DNA from: a candidate division TA06 bacterium 32_111
GTDB lineage: Bacteria; Hydrothermota; 32-111
Reading direction: 5' to 3'
Assembly (NCBI GenBank): GCA_001508335.1
Contig: LGFX01000007.1
Span: forward strand, 1-64,000
DNA length: 64,000 bases
Positions 15,188 to 23,369 of the stretch are shown here, piece by piece (the first letter of the stretch is position 1; every line of letters starts with the position of its first letter). A model generated the notes under the pieces. It had not been told where the DNA came from and made no database searches. It worked only from the letters and a program-made list of their open reading frames with translations. A program made the translations under genes and the position numbers.

Positions 15188-16101
15188 TCTTCCTCCTGAA
15201 TTTTTGTTAGTGATTCTTTTTTTATCCTACTTCGAGTTATCGGGGTGGTAAAAAAAATCCTGTTCCCACCGAACTCTCTTTTTAGCTGCTCAAAATGTTC
15301 TTCATTTTCAAAGATCGCATAAATGGAAGAGCCACTTCCACTCATTAGTGAAAGTAAAGGATTGAATCTTAAAATCCTATCTTTGATATCCTTCAAAAGA
15401 GGATATCTTTCAAAAACAGCATTTTCAAAAATGTTATAAAAATATTTGAAAGAACCTTTCAAATGATTATAGCCCATTTTTGAATTTATAATATTATAAG
15501 ATTTTCTTTCTTTTGTCAAGTGTTTAGATAAAAGGTTATATGCCTCTTTTGTTGATATATGAAGGTCTGGAGAAATTATAAAAACTTTTAAATTCTCTAT
15601 TAGGGGAATATCGAAGAATTGAAGTTTTTCCCCTATCCCTCTTCCAAGTGCTGTCCCTCCTTCAAGAAGGAATGGACAATCAGCTCCAACAATTAGGGAA
15701 AGTTCTTTAAGTTCTTCATCTTCAAATGGATACCCATAATAGTAATTCAAAAAGTTCAAAATTGTTGCTCCATCAGCACTACCACCTCCAAGACCGGCAC
15801 CTGATGGTATTATCTTTTTAACTCTGAAACTAAAATTCACCCAACCTTTATTATTTTTCTTCAAAAATGACTCTTTAAAAATTTTGTATGACCTGAAAAT
15901 CGTATTGTTATAAGGGTCAATAGGGTAATCGTTGTTAAAAAATTTTAGATTAAACTCTTTGCTTTCAAAAGCCTCTATTTCATCAAAAAGATCTATAGAT
16001 TGAAATAGTGTTAAGATTTCATGAAATCCATCTTCCCTTTTATTCAAAACATCTAAAAAAAGATTTATTTTACAGAATGGTTTTATGAAAAATTTCATCA
16101 T
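15169..16101 (-). CDS. ispE: 4-diphosphocytidyl-2-C-methyl-D-erythritol kinase
   Basis: GHMP-kinase step of the MEP isoprenoid pathway. 310 residues: CKINLFLDVLNKREDGFHEI near residue 10 (Lys and His of the active site), the ATP loop PSGAGLGGGSADGA near 93, and LMSGSGSSIYAIF near 265. The ATGATG start overlaps the GGGPS stop. With dxr at 45089 it shows that this organism uses the MEP route, and it places isoprenoid supply beside the ether-lipid genes. Confidence 0.95.
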   Translation of the reverse strand: MMKFFIKPFCKINLFLDVLNKREDGFHEILTLFQSIDLFDEIEAFESKEFNLKFFNNDYPIDPYNNTIFRSYKIFKESFLKKNNKGWVNFSFRVKKIIPSGAGLGGGSADGATILNFLNYYYGYPFEDEELKELSLIVGADCPFLLEGGTALGRGIGEKLQFFDIPLIENLKVFIISPDLHISTKEAYNLLSKHLTKERKSYNIINSKMGYNHLKGSFKYFYNIFENAVFERYPLLKDIKDRILRFNPLLSLMSGSGSSIYAIFENEEHFEQLKREFGGNRIFFTTPITRSRIKKESLTKIQEEEWKLPK

Positions 16102-16826
16102 TGAAAAATTTTAACAACTTCTGAGAATTCAAAAATTTTGTCAGGATCTTTCTCTATCGAGTTTCCAGTAATTATAAAGTCCGCTCCACTTTCAAGTATC
16201 GATAAAGCGGTTTTGCCGTCCTTTATTCCCCCACCAACAAGTAAAGGTTTTGAAAGGATCTTCTTTGCACTTTTTATGAATTTCAAAGGAACAGTTTTGT
16301 CAGACCCACTACCAGCTTCAAGATAAACTGTTTTAAAATTGGATATCTCTGAAAGGTATATATAATTTAAAAATGTCTTCATATCTTTTATGAAATTTAT
16401 TGGAACCCTTTTTGCAACGGAAGTTTTTCTGTTTTCCATACAAAGAATATAAGAAGTTGGAATAATCTTTAAAGATGATTTGTAAAGGTTCTCAGCACCG
16501 TCGATATGTTCACCTATAATATAATCGAGTTTTCTCGTATTTAACAAAAATAAAAGTAAAAGGAAATCTGCTCTATTTGAAATCTGATAATGTGAACCTG
16601 GGAAAATGAAAATTGGTTTTTTGGTCTTTTTCTTTACAGAAAGTATGAATCTATCGAAACCTTTTATTTTTCTATCACTTCCACCTATAAATATTCCATC
16701 AACAAAAGCAGAGTTAACATTCTTTAATATCTTTTCAAAATCTATCCTTTTGACCGGATCTATTAAAACAAAATATCCCTTTTTCTTATCTTTGAAAATT
16801 CTTTCAATAGGGGAAATTACTTCCAC
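16098..16826 (-). CDS. Geranylgeranylglyceryl phosphate synthase family (GGGPS/PcrB)
   Basis: TIM-barrel prenyltransferase that joins a polyprenyl diphosphate to sn-glycerol 1-phosphate through an ether bond. 242 residues with a GTG start behind GAGG. Family motifs: YFVLIDPVKR near residue 18, GIFIGGSD near 44, YLEAGSGSDKTVP near 168, and the phosphate loops LLVGGGI near 195 and ITGNSIEKDP near 218. Archaea use it for membrane lipids; some Bacteroidota and relatives carry it too, and Firmicutes PcrB makes heptaprenylglyceryl phosphate. Chain length cannot be told from sequence alone. It sits with a GGR-like gene and a ferredoxin. Confidence 0.9.
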   Translation of the reverse strand: MEVISPIERIFKDKKKGYFVLIDPVKRIDFEKILKNVNSAFVDGIFIGGSDRKIKGFDRFILSVKKKTKKPIFIFPGSHYQISNRADFLLLLFLLNTRKLDYIIGEHIDGAENLYKSSLKIIPTSYILCMENRKTSVAKRVPINFIKDMKTFLNYIYLSEISNFKTVYLEAGSGSDKTVPLKFIKSAKKILSKPLLVGGGIKDGKTALSILESGADFIITGNSIEKDPDKIFEFSEVVKIFQ

Positions 16827-16871
16827 ATCAACCTCATAATTATTTTCAAAAGATATTTATCTTTCAACAAA

Positions 16872-17738
16872 CTACCTTCTCAAAGCGTTATCTATACCTC
16901 CACCTGTTATCGGGTCAGCTGCCCTTGCACTATCTCCAAGAACCATTACCCTATCAGTGTACATCCTTGAAAGTTGATTCACACTAACACATCCTGGAAA
17001 CTCTCTAAGTATTTTAGCGTTAGGGTAATTCTTTTCTCTATACTCGTTTAAAAGTTTATAAGGTTTTTCACAATCCAAAGAGGAAGTTATTCCAAGGCCA
17101 AAGTTAGCCTCATTGTTACCTCTTGGGAATACCCATAGATAACCACCCGGAGCGACTGAAGGTGTGAAATCAAAAATAATCTCTTCATCTTTAACATTTG
17201 GATCATGTATTATCTGCTGGTAACATGAATACATATCAACAAGGTTACAAACAGAGTTTATCCCAACTTTATTTGGAAGATACGATTCAACTCCATCAGC
17301 TATTATCAAGATCTTTCCAAAGTACTCCTCACCATTTTCAAGAATCACTTTAACATGATCATTTTCAACTTTAGCATCAACAACAAAACTACCTGTCTTT
17401 ATTTCAAAGTTGTTTTCCTCTTTAACTTTATTTGCAATATATTTTTCAAATTTTGATCTATCAATTATAAGCCCCCTCCCGGGGATATCGATATTAGCTT
17501 CAAGATCTTTGTATTTTACCTTCAACTTTGAATATATGTTTCTAATAAATGGATGATCACCATCTTTGAAAAATAGTTTCAAGGTATTTGTAGATATACC
17601 TTCCGCACACAATATAGGTTCACCAATTACATCATCCTTCTCAAATATTATAACCTTAAAACTTTTTTCTATCTTGTAAGCGGCGTAAAGACCTGCAGGT
17701 CCTCCGCCGACAATTATCACATCATAATTTTTATCCAT
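16872..17738 (-). CDS. Geranylgeranyl reductase family flavoprotein, C-terminally short
   Basis: FAD-dependent reductase of the GGR family, which saturates prenyl chains of ether lipids or chlorophyll. 288 residues: the dinucleotide fold YDVIIVGGGPAGLYAAY at the N-terminus, the family cysteine motif GEPILCAEGIS near residue 43, GGYLWVFPRG near 203, and the second FAD motif VMVLGDSARAADPITGGG near 265. It stops at DNALRR, right after that motif. Typical members continue for about 100 residues, so the C-terminal domain is missing. No continuation is found in other frames in the 45 bases before GGGPS. It could be a minimal functional form or a decaying gene. It overlaps the ferredoxin gene by 8 bases. 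Confidence 0.82.
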   Translation of the reverse strand: MDKNYDVIIVGGGPAGLYAAYKIEKSFKVIIFEKDDVIGEPILCAEGISTNTLKLFFKDGDHPFIRNIYSKLKVKYKDLEANIDIPGRGLIIDRSKFEKYIANKVKEENNFEIKTGSFVVDAKVENDHVKVILENGEEYFGKILIIADGVESYLPNKVGINSVCNLVDMYSCYQQIIHDPNVKDEEIIFDFTPSVAPGGYLWVFPRGNNEANFGLGITSSLDCEKPYKLLNEYREKNYPNAKILREFPGCVSVNQLSRMYTDRVMVLGDSARAADPITGGGIDNALRR

Positions 17739-17907
17739 TTTTACTTAACGCTCCCACAGGACAAACTTTTATACATTTGTCACATTTTAAACATCCCTCT
17801 TTGATTTCCAACCTCTCTTTGTACATTATTATAACCTTCGCAGGACAAACAGCAACACATCCACCACAGAGCCCACATCTTTCTTTATCAACCTTTATGT
17901 ATTCCAT
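17731..17907 (-). CDS. Small 2x[4Fe-4S] ferredoxin
   Basis: A 58-residue protein, ATG at 17907 with GGAG upstream; the Shine-Dalgarno lies in the end of alaS. Two complete cluster motifs are present: CGLCGGCVAVCP (residues 11-22) and CLKCDKCIKVCP (39-50), a clostridial-type ferredoxin. Its end overlaps the start of the geranylgeranyl reductase. Archaeal reductases of that family can take electrons from an adjacent ferredoxin (described for Methanosarcina), so this is likely the electron donor of the next gene. Confidence 0.93.
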   Translation of the reverse strand: MEYIKVDKERCGLCGGCVAVCPAKVIIMYKERLEIKEGCLKCDKCIKVCPVGALSKNG

Positions 17908-17909
17908 TT

Positions 17910-20468
17910 CTACTCCAAAATTTTCTCTCTTATACTCTCGATTAATTTTTTGTCAAAATCTTTTAGAGATGCACTTCCAGATGCTAACTCCTTCTTACCA
18001 CCACCTTTTCCCTTCAAAATTTTGTTTATTTTCGCGATCATATTTTTAGCATCAACATCCATATTTGAACTAAACACTATATAGTTTACCTTTTCAGAAT
18101 ATTTCGAGAAAAGTACACCAAACACCTTTTCCTCTTTACTTTTAATATTATCCATAATTTTTTTGAGGATGTCAATAGTATAACCTTCAAAAAATCCAAA
18201 GACGAAACGGCCATCTTTATATATTTTACTCTCTTTTATCAACCTGTTAGTTATCTCGTTCATTTCGTATGAAAAATATTTCTCATTTTCCCTTCTTAAA
18301 AGAGTGTTCTCTTCCAAAATCTTATCAAACCTTTTTTCAAACTCTTCAATATCTTTCATCTTATGTTTCAAAAGAAGGTTATCTATCCTTTCTGCAAGCT
18401 CTTTATAACTTTTCAAAGCGTAAAGAGAAGTAACAGCCTCAATCCTTCTTATACCTGTTGCAACAGATTCCTCTTTCAAAATCCTGAAAAGTCCTATCTC
18501 TCCTGTTTTTTCAACATGCGTTCCACCGCATAACTCTTTTGAAACATTTTTAATAGTTACAACTCTTACCTTTTTACCATACTTTTCGTTGAAAAAGGCT
18601 AAAGCACCTTCTTTTAATGCATCTTCGTATGGAACAACCTTTTTATCAACCGATAGATTTTGAGTAATTATCTCGTTGACAGAACTCTCTATGAGTTCTT
18701 TCTCCCGATCAGTTAAAGGTTTGAAATGTAGAAAGTCGAATCTAAACCTATCAAAAGAAACGAATGACCCTTCCTGTCTTACATGTTCTCCAACCACCTT
18801 TCTAAGTACGGAATGTAAAATATGTGTAGCTGTATGGTTTCTTTGAATAAGATACCTTCTTTTCAAATCAACCTTCTGTTTATATATCTTTCCTTTTTCA
18901 AATTCTCCATAGATTTTTTTACCAACTAACATATTCCCAACAGGTGATCTGTAAGAGTTGTAAACTTCAAATTCCAGATTTTCTGAAAAAATTAAACCTG
19001 TATCACCTACCTGCCCTCCAGATTCAGCATAAAAAGGTGTCTCTTTCATAAGTATTTCATAAAAAGAATCCTCAAGTTCTCTATATCTCAATATGTATGA
19101 TTCATTTTCAAGTTTTTCATATCCAACAAATTTTGAAACTTCATCATAAAATATTACAAAATCCTTCTTGTTTGAACCTGCAAAAACTTTATCCTTTCTT
19201 GATCTTTTTCTCGCTTCATCAAGTAAGTATTCAAAACCTTTCTCATCTATTTCAAGGTTATCCTCATAAGCCATCTGTTTTATAAGGTCTAAAGGGAAAC
19301 CGAAGGTATCATAAAGAAGAAACAAAGTTTTCCCATCTACAACATTACCTTTCATTCTTTTCTTATACTCAGTGTAAAGTTGTATCCCCTGTCCTATAGT
19401 TTTCAAAAATCTTTCCTCCTCCGATTTTATGATATTTTTGACTTTATCAGCAGAATCTATAAGGTAAGGATACTGCACTTTCATTATTCTAACAACTTCT
19501 GAAACCAGATCGTAAAGGAAAGGTTTTTCGATACCCATTTTGAAACCGAATCTAACACCTCTTCTTAAAACTCTCCTTATAACATATCCTCTGCCTTCAT
19601 TTTCAGGTATAACACCATCCGATATAGAAAAAGTCAAAGCTCTTATATGATCTGCTATAGAGTTGATTTCCTTTTTATACTTTTCATAATCAAGATCATA
19701 TTTTTCTTCAAGTTTTTCTATTATTGGCATGAAAAGATCAGTTTCGAAAATCGATTTTTTATTTTGCATCAAAGCTGCTAACCTTTCAAGTCCCATACCT
19801 GTATCAACACCTTTATTTTTCAACAGAGTTCTGTTACCTGAACTATCCTGGTTAAATTGCGGAAAAACTATATTCCAAATTTCAACAAACCTTTTGCAAT
19901 CATTTTCAATAGAACATGGAGATTTATTTTCAAGTTCCCTTCCGAAATCGTAAAATATTTCCGTTGAAGGGCCACATGCTCCAGTTCCACCTGCTGGACC
20001 CCAAAAGTTAGTTCTATCATCCATCTTTATTATTCTTTGGGAAGGGATTTTCACAACATCCTTCCATATTCTGTAAGCTTCACTATCATCCCTGTGAACT
20101 GTAACATAGAGTTTATCTTTTTCTATATTCAATTCCTCAGTTAAAAATTCCCATCCCCATTTAATCGCTTCATGCTGAAAATAATCGTTAAAAGAAAAAT
20201 TACCAAGCATCTCAAAAAAAGTATCATGGAAAGGAGATGTTCCAACCTCCTCAAGATCAACAACCCTTAAACATTTCTGAATGGATGTCGCTCTTTTGAA
20301 ATCAAAATCAACAAGACCAGCAAACATTGGCTTGAATTGAACCATTCCAGCAACTGTAAAAAGTAGTGTAGGATCATTTTCTGGAATGAGTGATGATGAT
20401 TCGAAGACTCTATGTTCTCTATCTTTAAAGAATTTTATAAATTTTTCTCTTAAAATTTGGCTCTTCAC
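17910..20468 (-). CDS. alaS: Alanyl-tRNA synthetase
   Basis: 852 residues with a GTG start overlapping the previous stop (GTGA) behind AGAGGTG. Class II catalytic core at about 1-230 (FFEMLGNFSF, GPAGGTGACGPSTEIFYD). Editing domain at about 550-690 with the zinc motifs HTATH and CGGTH. C-terminal DHHA1-type domain ending in GGGKKELASGSA. The length is typical and nothing is missing. Confidence 0.97.
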   Translation of the reverse strand: MKSQILREKFIKFFKDREHRVFESSSLIPENDPTLLFTVAGMVQFKPMFAGLVDFDFKRATSIQKCLRVVDLEEVGTSPFHDTFFEMLGNFSFNDYFQHEAIKWGWEFLTEELNIEKDKLYVTVHRDDSEAYRIWKDVVKIPSQRIIKMDDRTNFWGPAGGTGACGPSTEIFYDFGRELENKSPCSIENDCKRFVEIWNIVFPQFNQDSSGNRTLLKNKGVDTGMGLERLAALMQNKKSIFETDLFMPIIEKLEEKYDLDYEKYKKEINSIADHIRALTFSISDGVIPENEGRGYVIRRVLRRGVRFGFKMGIEKPFLYDLVSEVVRIMKVQYPYLIDSADKVKNIIKSEEERFLKTIGQGIQLYTEYKKRMKGNVVDGKTLFLLYDTFGFPLDLIKQMAYEDNLEIDEKGFEYLLDEARKRSRKDKVFAGSNKKDFVIFYDEVSKFVGYEKLENESYILRYRELEDSFYEILMKETPFYAESGGQVGDTGLIFSENLEFEVYNSYRSPVGNMLVGKKIYGEFEKGKIYKQKVDLKRRYLIQRNHTATHILHSVLRKVVGEHVRQEGSFVSFDRFRFDFLHFKPLTDREKELIESSVNEIITQNLSVDKKVVPYEDALKEGALAFFNEKYGKKVRVVTIKNVSKELCGGTHVEKTGEIGLFRILKEESVATGIRRIEAVTSLYALKSYKELAERIDNLLLKHKMKDIEEFEKRFDKILEENTLLRRENEKYFSYEMNEITNRLIKESKIYKDGRFVFGFFEGYTIDILKKIMDNIKSKEEKVFGVLFSKYSEKVNYIVFSSNMDVDAKNMIAKINKILKGKGGGKKELASGSASLKDFDKKLIESIREKILE

Positions 20469-21226
20469 TTTTCACCTCTTTTGGTAAAATTTTTTATAAG
20501 TAGGATATAATACTGTAATTTTATATATATATGTAAGAGCATCAAAAGAACAAATATTACTCCAGCCAGGTTGTGCATGTAAACGAGTTTAGATATATTT
20601 TTTAGATTCAAAATCCCATACTCTCTTAAAACAAGAATTGCTGAAGTAAAAAGAACTGGAATAAAATCTATGATAAGTAAAATATTTATTATCCTGTTTA
20701 TGTCACATACATCAACAGGAACTTTTTTCCTTTTTGAGAAAAAGATCAAAAAGAATAAAAATAAAAAAAGAGGAAGAAAAATAAAAAGGAAATATCTATC
20801 TTTTTCATCGTAATTTTCTTCCTGCATTTCTTTAATGTTTTTGGTTTCTACTTTATCATAATTTAAAGGATTATATACATCTATTTTAAAAGTTTCATCA
20901 TCTTTCCCCTCTATATCCTTATTTTCATATTGTGGAGTGTTTTCTTGATTTTTTAAATTTTCATCCTCAAATGTTTTAATTTCGTTGTTACTTTCTAAAT
21001 CTTCAACCTTTTCATTCTCTAAAGTTGGACCCTTTATACTATCATTTAAATCCTGTGAAAGATCACATATAGAATCGTTATTCTCGTCAGTATATCTACC
21101 ACACATACCTGGATATGGATCATCTTTTTTATCAAATGGGCAGTAATCCCTCCCATAACTTATAATAAAAAATGCAAAAATTAAAAACAAAAAGAAGTAT
21201 TTTTTCATAATTTTATAAATTATCAT
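20465..21226 (-). CDS. Membrane protein with periplasmic Cys/Asp-rich motif and C-terminal DUF4405-like helices
   Basis: 253 residues. A signal-like segment follows MKKYFFLFLIF (an internal ATG at 21208 may be the true start; neither start has a clear ribosome site). Next comes a short motif with paired cysteines and DENNDSICDLSQ, which resembles the Asp-rich Ca-binding loop linked with membrane redox proteins. Residues about 50-130 are acidic and low complexity. One helix lies near 135-155, and three helices near 175-245 with histidines in YMHNLAGVIFVLLMLLHIY, as in DUF4405 or cytochrome b-like proteins. A redox role is possible but unproven. Confidence 0.65.
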   Translation of the reverse strand: MIIYKIMKKYFFLFLIFAFFIISYGRDYCPFDKKDDPYPGMCGRYTDENNDSICDLSQDLNDSIKGPTLENEKVEDLESNNEIKTFEDENLKNQENTPQYENKDIEGKDDETFKIDVYNPLNYDKVETKNIKEMQEENYDEKDRYFLFIFLPLFLFLFFLIFFSKRKKVPVDVCDINRIINILLIIDFIPVLFTSAILVLREYGILNLKNISKLVYMHNLAGVIFVLLMLLHIYIKLQYYILLIKNFTKRGEK

Positions 21227-21241
21227 AATAAGGAAAAATTG

Positions 21242-21964
21242 TCAATGTTTATGCAGTTTTTTTCTGTAACCTTTTAGAAATCTTTTTCTTTTCTCTTTTG
21301 AAAACCTCTCCGTTGCGTAACTAACTGTTATAGGTGCAAGTATGTTATAATTTTCAATTAAAAACTTTTCAAGTATATCCTCGCCACAATTTTTACAAAT
21401 CTCTCTTAACATCCATCCTATTGCTTTCTTTAAAAGTTCCTCTCTGTCATTTAATAACCTTTTCAAAACTGACAAAGGAAAGGAACAATCTTTTCTTTTT
21501 ATAAAGTAGTATAGGGAAACTACTGCGATTCTTCTTTCCCATATATTATCAGATCTTGAAAATTTTTTTATTAAACTCTTATCCTTATTCTCGAAAGAGT
21601 ATCTTCCAACAATCTTGTACGATGATGTATCAACAAGATCCCAGTTGTTAACATATTTTACATTCCTTAAATAAAAATCTAAAATATCTTTTTCAATTTC
21701 AATATTCTTTTCATATTTCAAAACAAGTATATTAAGAGATAGAAACCTAACTTCATGATATTTGGAAGATATCAATTTTTCAAGAGTCTCAAAATCTATA
21801 TCTTTATATTTTTTTGCAATTTTTTTCAAAGTTGGGACATCTATACCTAAAAATTTATCTCCTTCCCCATACTCTCCTTTTTTAGTTTTAAAGAATCTTT
21901 CAAATATTAATCTTTTTTTCTCGTTTTTTAAACTCAATAACTCTTTTAATATTTCAGTGTACAT
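21242..21964 (-). CDS. AlkD-like DNA alkylation repair protein
   Basis: 240-residue all-helical HEAT-repeat protein. It matches the AlkD family, DNA glycosylases for N3/N7-alkylated purines: FLGIDVPTLKKIAKKY near residue 40, NNWDLVDTSSYKIVG near 108 (with the Trp and Asp used in the active site), WERRIAVVSLYYF near 142 and KAIGWMLREI near 182. The ATG directly follows the TGA of the dehydrogenase gene. Its place in a housekeeping unit suggests constitutive expression. Confidence 0.9.
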   Translation of the reverse strand: MYTEILKELLSLKNEKKRLIFERFFKTKKGEYGEGDKFLGIDVPTLKKIAKKYKDIDFETLEKLISSKYHEVRFLSLNILVLKYEKNIEIEKDILDFYLRNVKYVNNWDLVDTSSYKIVGRYSFENKDKSLIKKFSRSDNIWERRIAVVSLYYFIKRKDCSFPLSVLKRLLNDREELLKKAIGWMLREICKNCGEDILEKFLIENYNILAPITVSYATERFSKEKRKRFLKGYRKKLHKH

Positions 21965-22945
21965 TCAGTAACCTTTATCAAGATCAACAATATTTTTCAA
22001 CTCTCTACCTTCAAGAAGATTTGTAAGATTTCTCACCGTAAAATCTATATCACCCTTTTCCGCCCCTTCAGTATGTGCCCCCTTATGTGGTGATATAACA
22101 ACATTATCAAGTTCATATATGGGATAGTTTGAAGGTAGTTTGTTATTTTCTTCTCCTTCTTTTGGATAGTTATACCAAACATCAAGAGCAGCCCCTTTTA
22201 GAATTTTATTTTTCAAACTATCAAAGAGCACTTTTTCATCAACTACTTTACCTCTCGAAACGTTTACAAGATATTTACCTTCAAGTAAACATATGTTCTT
22301 TTCATTTATAAGATTTTCAGTTTCCTTGGTTAAAGGAAGTGTTAAGTATATTATCTGACCAAATGAAAGAGCTTTATTTATATCATCAGTTAAAGAATCG
22401 AAATTATTAATTCTTTCACCATTTTTTAAATTTCTTTTTGCTCCCATAATTTCACAGCTAAAAATTTTTAACAGCTTTGCAAGTTCAACCCCAATACTCC
22501 CAGTTCCTATTATGGAACATTTTTTACCTCTAAGACTTTCCCAGTACTCCCTATAAAGTCCTTCCCTGTGCCAGAAACCTTTTTTGAGGTCATTGTGGAA
22601 TAAAACTATTTTTCCTAGTAGTGCTAAAGTCAAAGCGAAAGCTCTTTCTGCAACATATTTTGTATTCTCATGTGAGTTACAAACTATTATATTTTTATTT
22701 TTCAAAACCTGTAATGGAAAATTGTTCAGCCCAGCATAAGGAACAAAAAGGTATTTCAATCTTTTGGCGAACTCCACCTGTTCCTTTTTCAACCTGTAAG
22801 TTATAAGAACATCGGTAAATTCGATATCCTCTCTGCCAAAATCTCTATTGATTTCAAAAAATGAAATTTTAGGATACCTTTCTTTAAGAAGGTTGATTTT
22901 TTCTTTCCAGTATTCACTTTTACATCCTGCAAATTTTATTTCCAT
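21965..22945 (-). CDS. D-isomer-specific 2-hydroxyacid dehydrogenase family protein
   Basis: 326 residues. The NAD-binding domain has IIGTGSIGVELAKLL near residue 148. The catalytic Arg is in LVNVSRGKVVDE near 233, Asp in AALDVWYNYP near 260 and the His in ISPHKGAH near 290. This is the D-lactate/glycerate/phosphoglycerate dehydrogenase superfamily; the substrate cannot be read from sequence. The start codon lies only six bases from a -10 box with no Shine-Dalgarno, so the mRNA appears leaderless. It is the first gene of a 12.6-kb unit. Confidence 0.87.
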   Translation of the reverse strand: MEIKFAGCKSEYWKEKINLLKERYPKISFFEINRDFGREDIEFTDVLITYRLKKEQVEFAKRLKYLFVPYAGLNNFPLQVLKNKNIIVCNSHENTKYVAERAFALTLALLGKIVLFHNDLKKGFWHREGLYREYWESLRGKKCSIIGTGSIGVELAKLLKIFSCEIMGAKRNLKNGERINNFDSLTDDINKALSFGQIIYLTLPLTKETENLINEKNICLLEGKYLVNVSRGKVVDEKVLFDSLKNKILKGAALDVWYNYPKEGEENNKLPSNYPIYELDNVVISPHKGAHTEGAEKGDIDFTVRNLTNLLEGRELKNIVDLDKGY

Positions 22946-22951
22946 AAAAAA

Positions 22952-22980
22952 ATACTATCTTTTTTTTATTATTCAGTCAA
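22952..22980 (-). promoter_or_regulatory. Promoter giving an apparently leaderless mRNA
   Basis: On the minus strand TTGACT (22975-22980) and TAGTAT (22952-22957) are separated by 17 bases. Only TTTTTT lies between the -10 box and the ATG at 22945, so transcription should begin at or next to the start codon. Confidence 0.7.
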
Positions 22981-23020
22981 CAGAAAATTAAAAAAGTAAG
23001 AACTGAAAACTTTATATCTA

Positions 23021-23048
23021 TTGACAAAATCAAAGCTGGTTATATAAT
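23021..23048 (+). promoter_or_regulatory. Promoter of rpsT
   Basis: Consensus TTGACA (23021-23026) and TATAAT (23043-23048) with a 16-base spacer, followed by the leader containing AGGAGG and the TTG start of rpsT at 23071. It is divergent from the promoter at 22952-22980. Confidence 0.88.
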
Positions 23049-23070
23049 AAACGAAAAAACAGGAGGTATT

Positions 23071-23322
23071 TTGCCAAGAAGTAAAGCTCACATAAAATCG
23101 GTAAGACAGAGTAAAGTTAGAAGAGAAAGAAATAGAAACGAAAAAGAGAAGATCAAAAAGATAATCAAAAAAGCTCTCAAAGCTACAACTGAAGAGGAAA
23201 GGATCAAGATTCTAAAAGAGGGATATAAAACGATAGATAAAGCTGCTTCTAAAAAGGTTATTAAGAAAAATAATGCAGCAAGAAAAAAATCAAAAATAGC
23301 AAAAATTCTCAAAGTTAACTAA
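23071..23322 (+). CDS. rpsT: Ribosomal protein bS20
   Basis: 83 residues, very basic and helical, starting MPRSKAHIKSVRQSKVRRER with a TTG start behind GGAGG. The C-terminal half KAASKKVIKKNNAARKKSK is typical. It is a single-gene transcription unit with its own consensus promoter and a hairpin terminator. S20 is known to control its own synthesis in some bacteria, and a TTG start is common in rpsT genes. Confidence 0.96.
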   Translation: MPRSKAHIKSVRQSKVRRERNRNEKEKIKKIIKKALKATTEEERIKILKEGYKTIDKAASKKVIKKNNAARKKSKIAKILKVN

Positions 23323-23350
23323 AAAAACTCCGCAAAAGCGGAGTTTTTTT
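23322..23350. terminator. Bidirectional intrinsic terminator
   Basis: The stem AAAAAACTCCGC / GCGGAGTTTTTT with an AAAA loop lies between rpsT (plus) and tonB (minus). A-rich and T-rich flanks on the two sides let it stop transcription in both directions. Confidence 0.93.
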
Positions 23351-23369
23351 AGTTCCATCTTTAAAATCA

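Noticed and set aside
16827..16880. Frameshift at the end of the geranylgeranyl reductase
   Set aside because: Other frames give no family-like continuation and stop quickly, so a simple frameshift does not explain the short protein.
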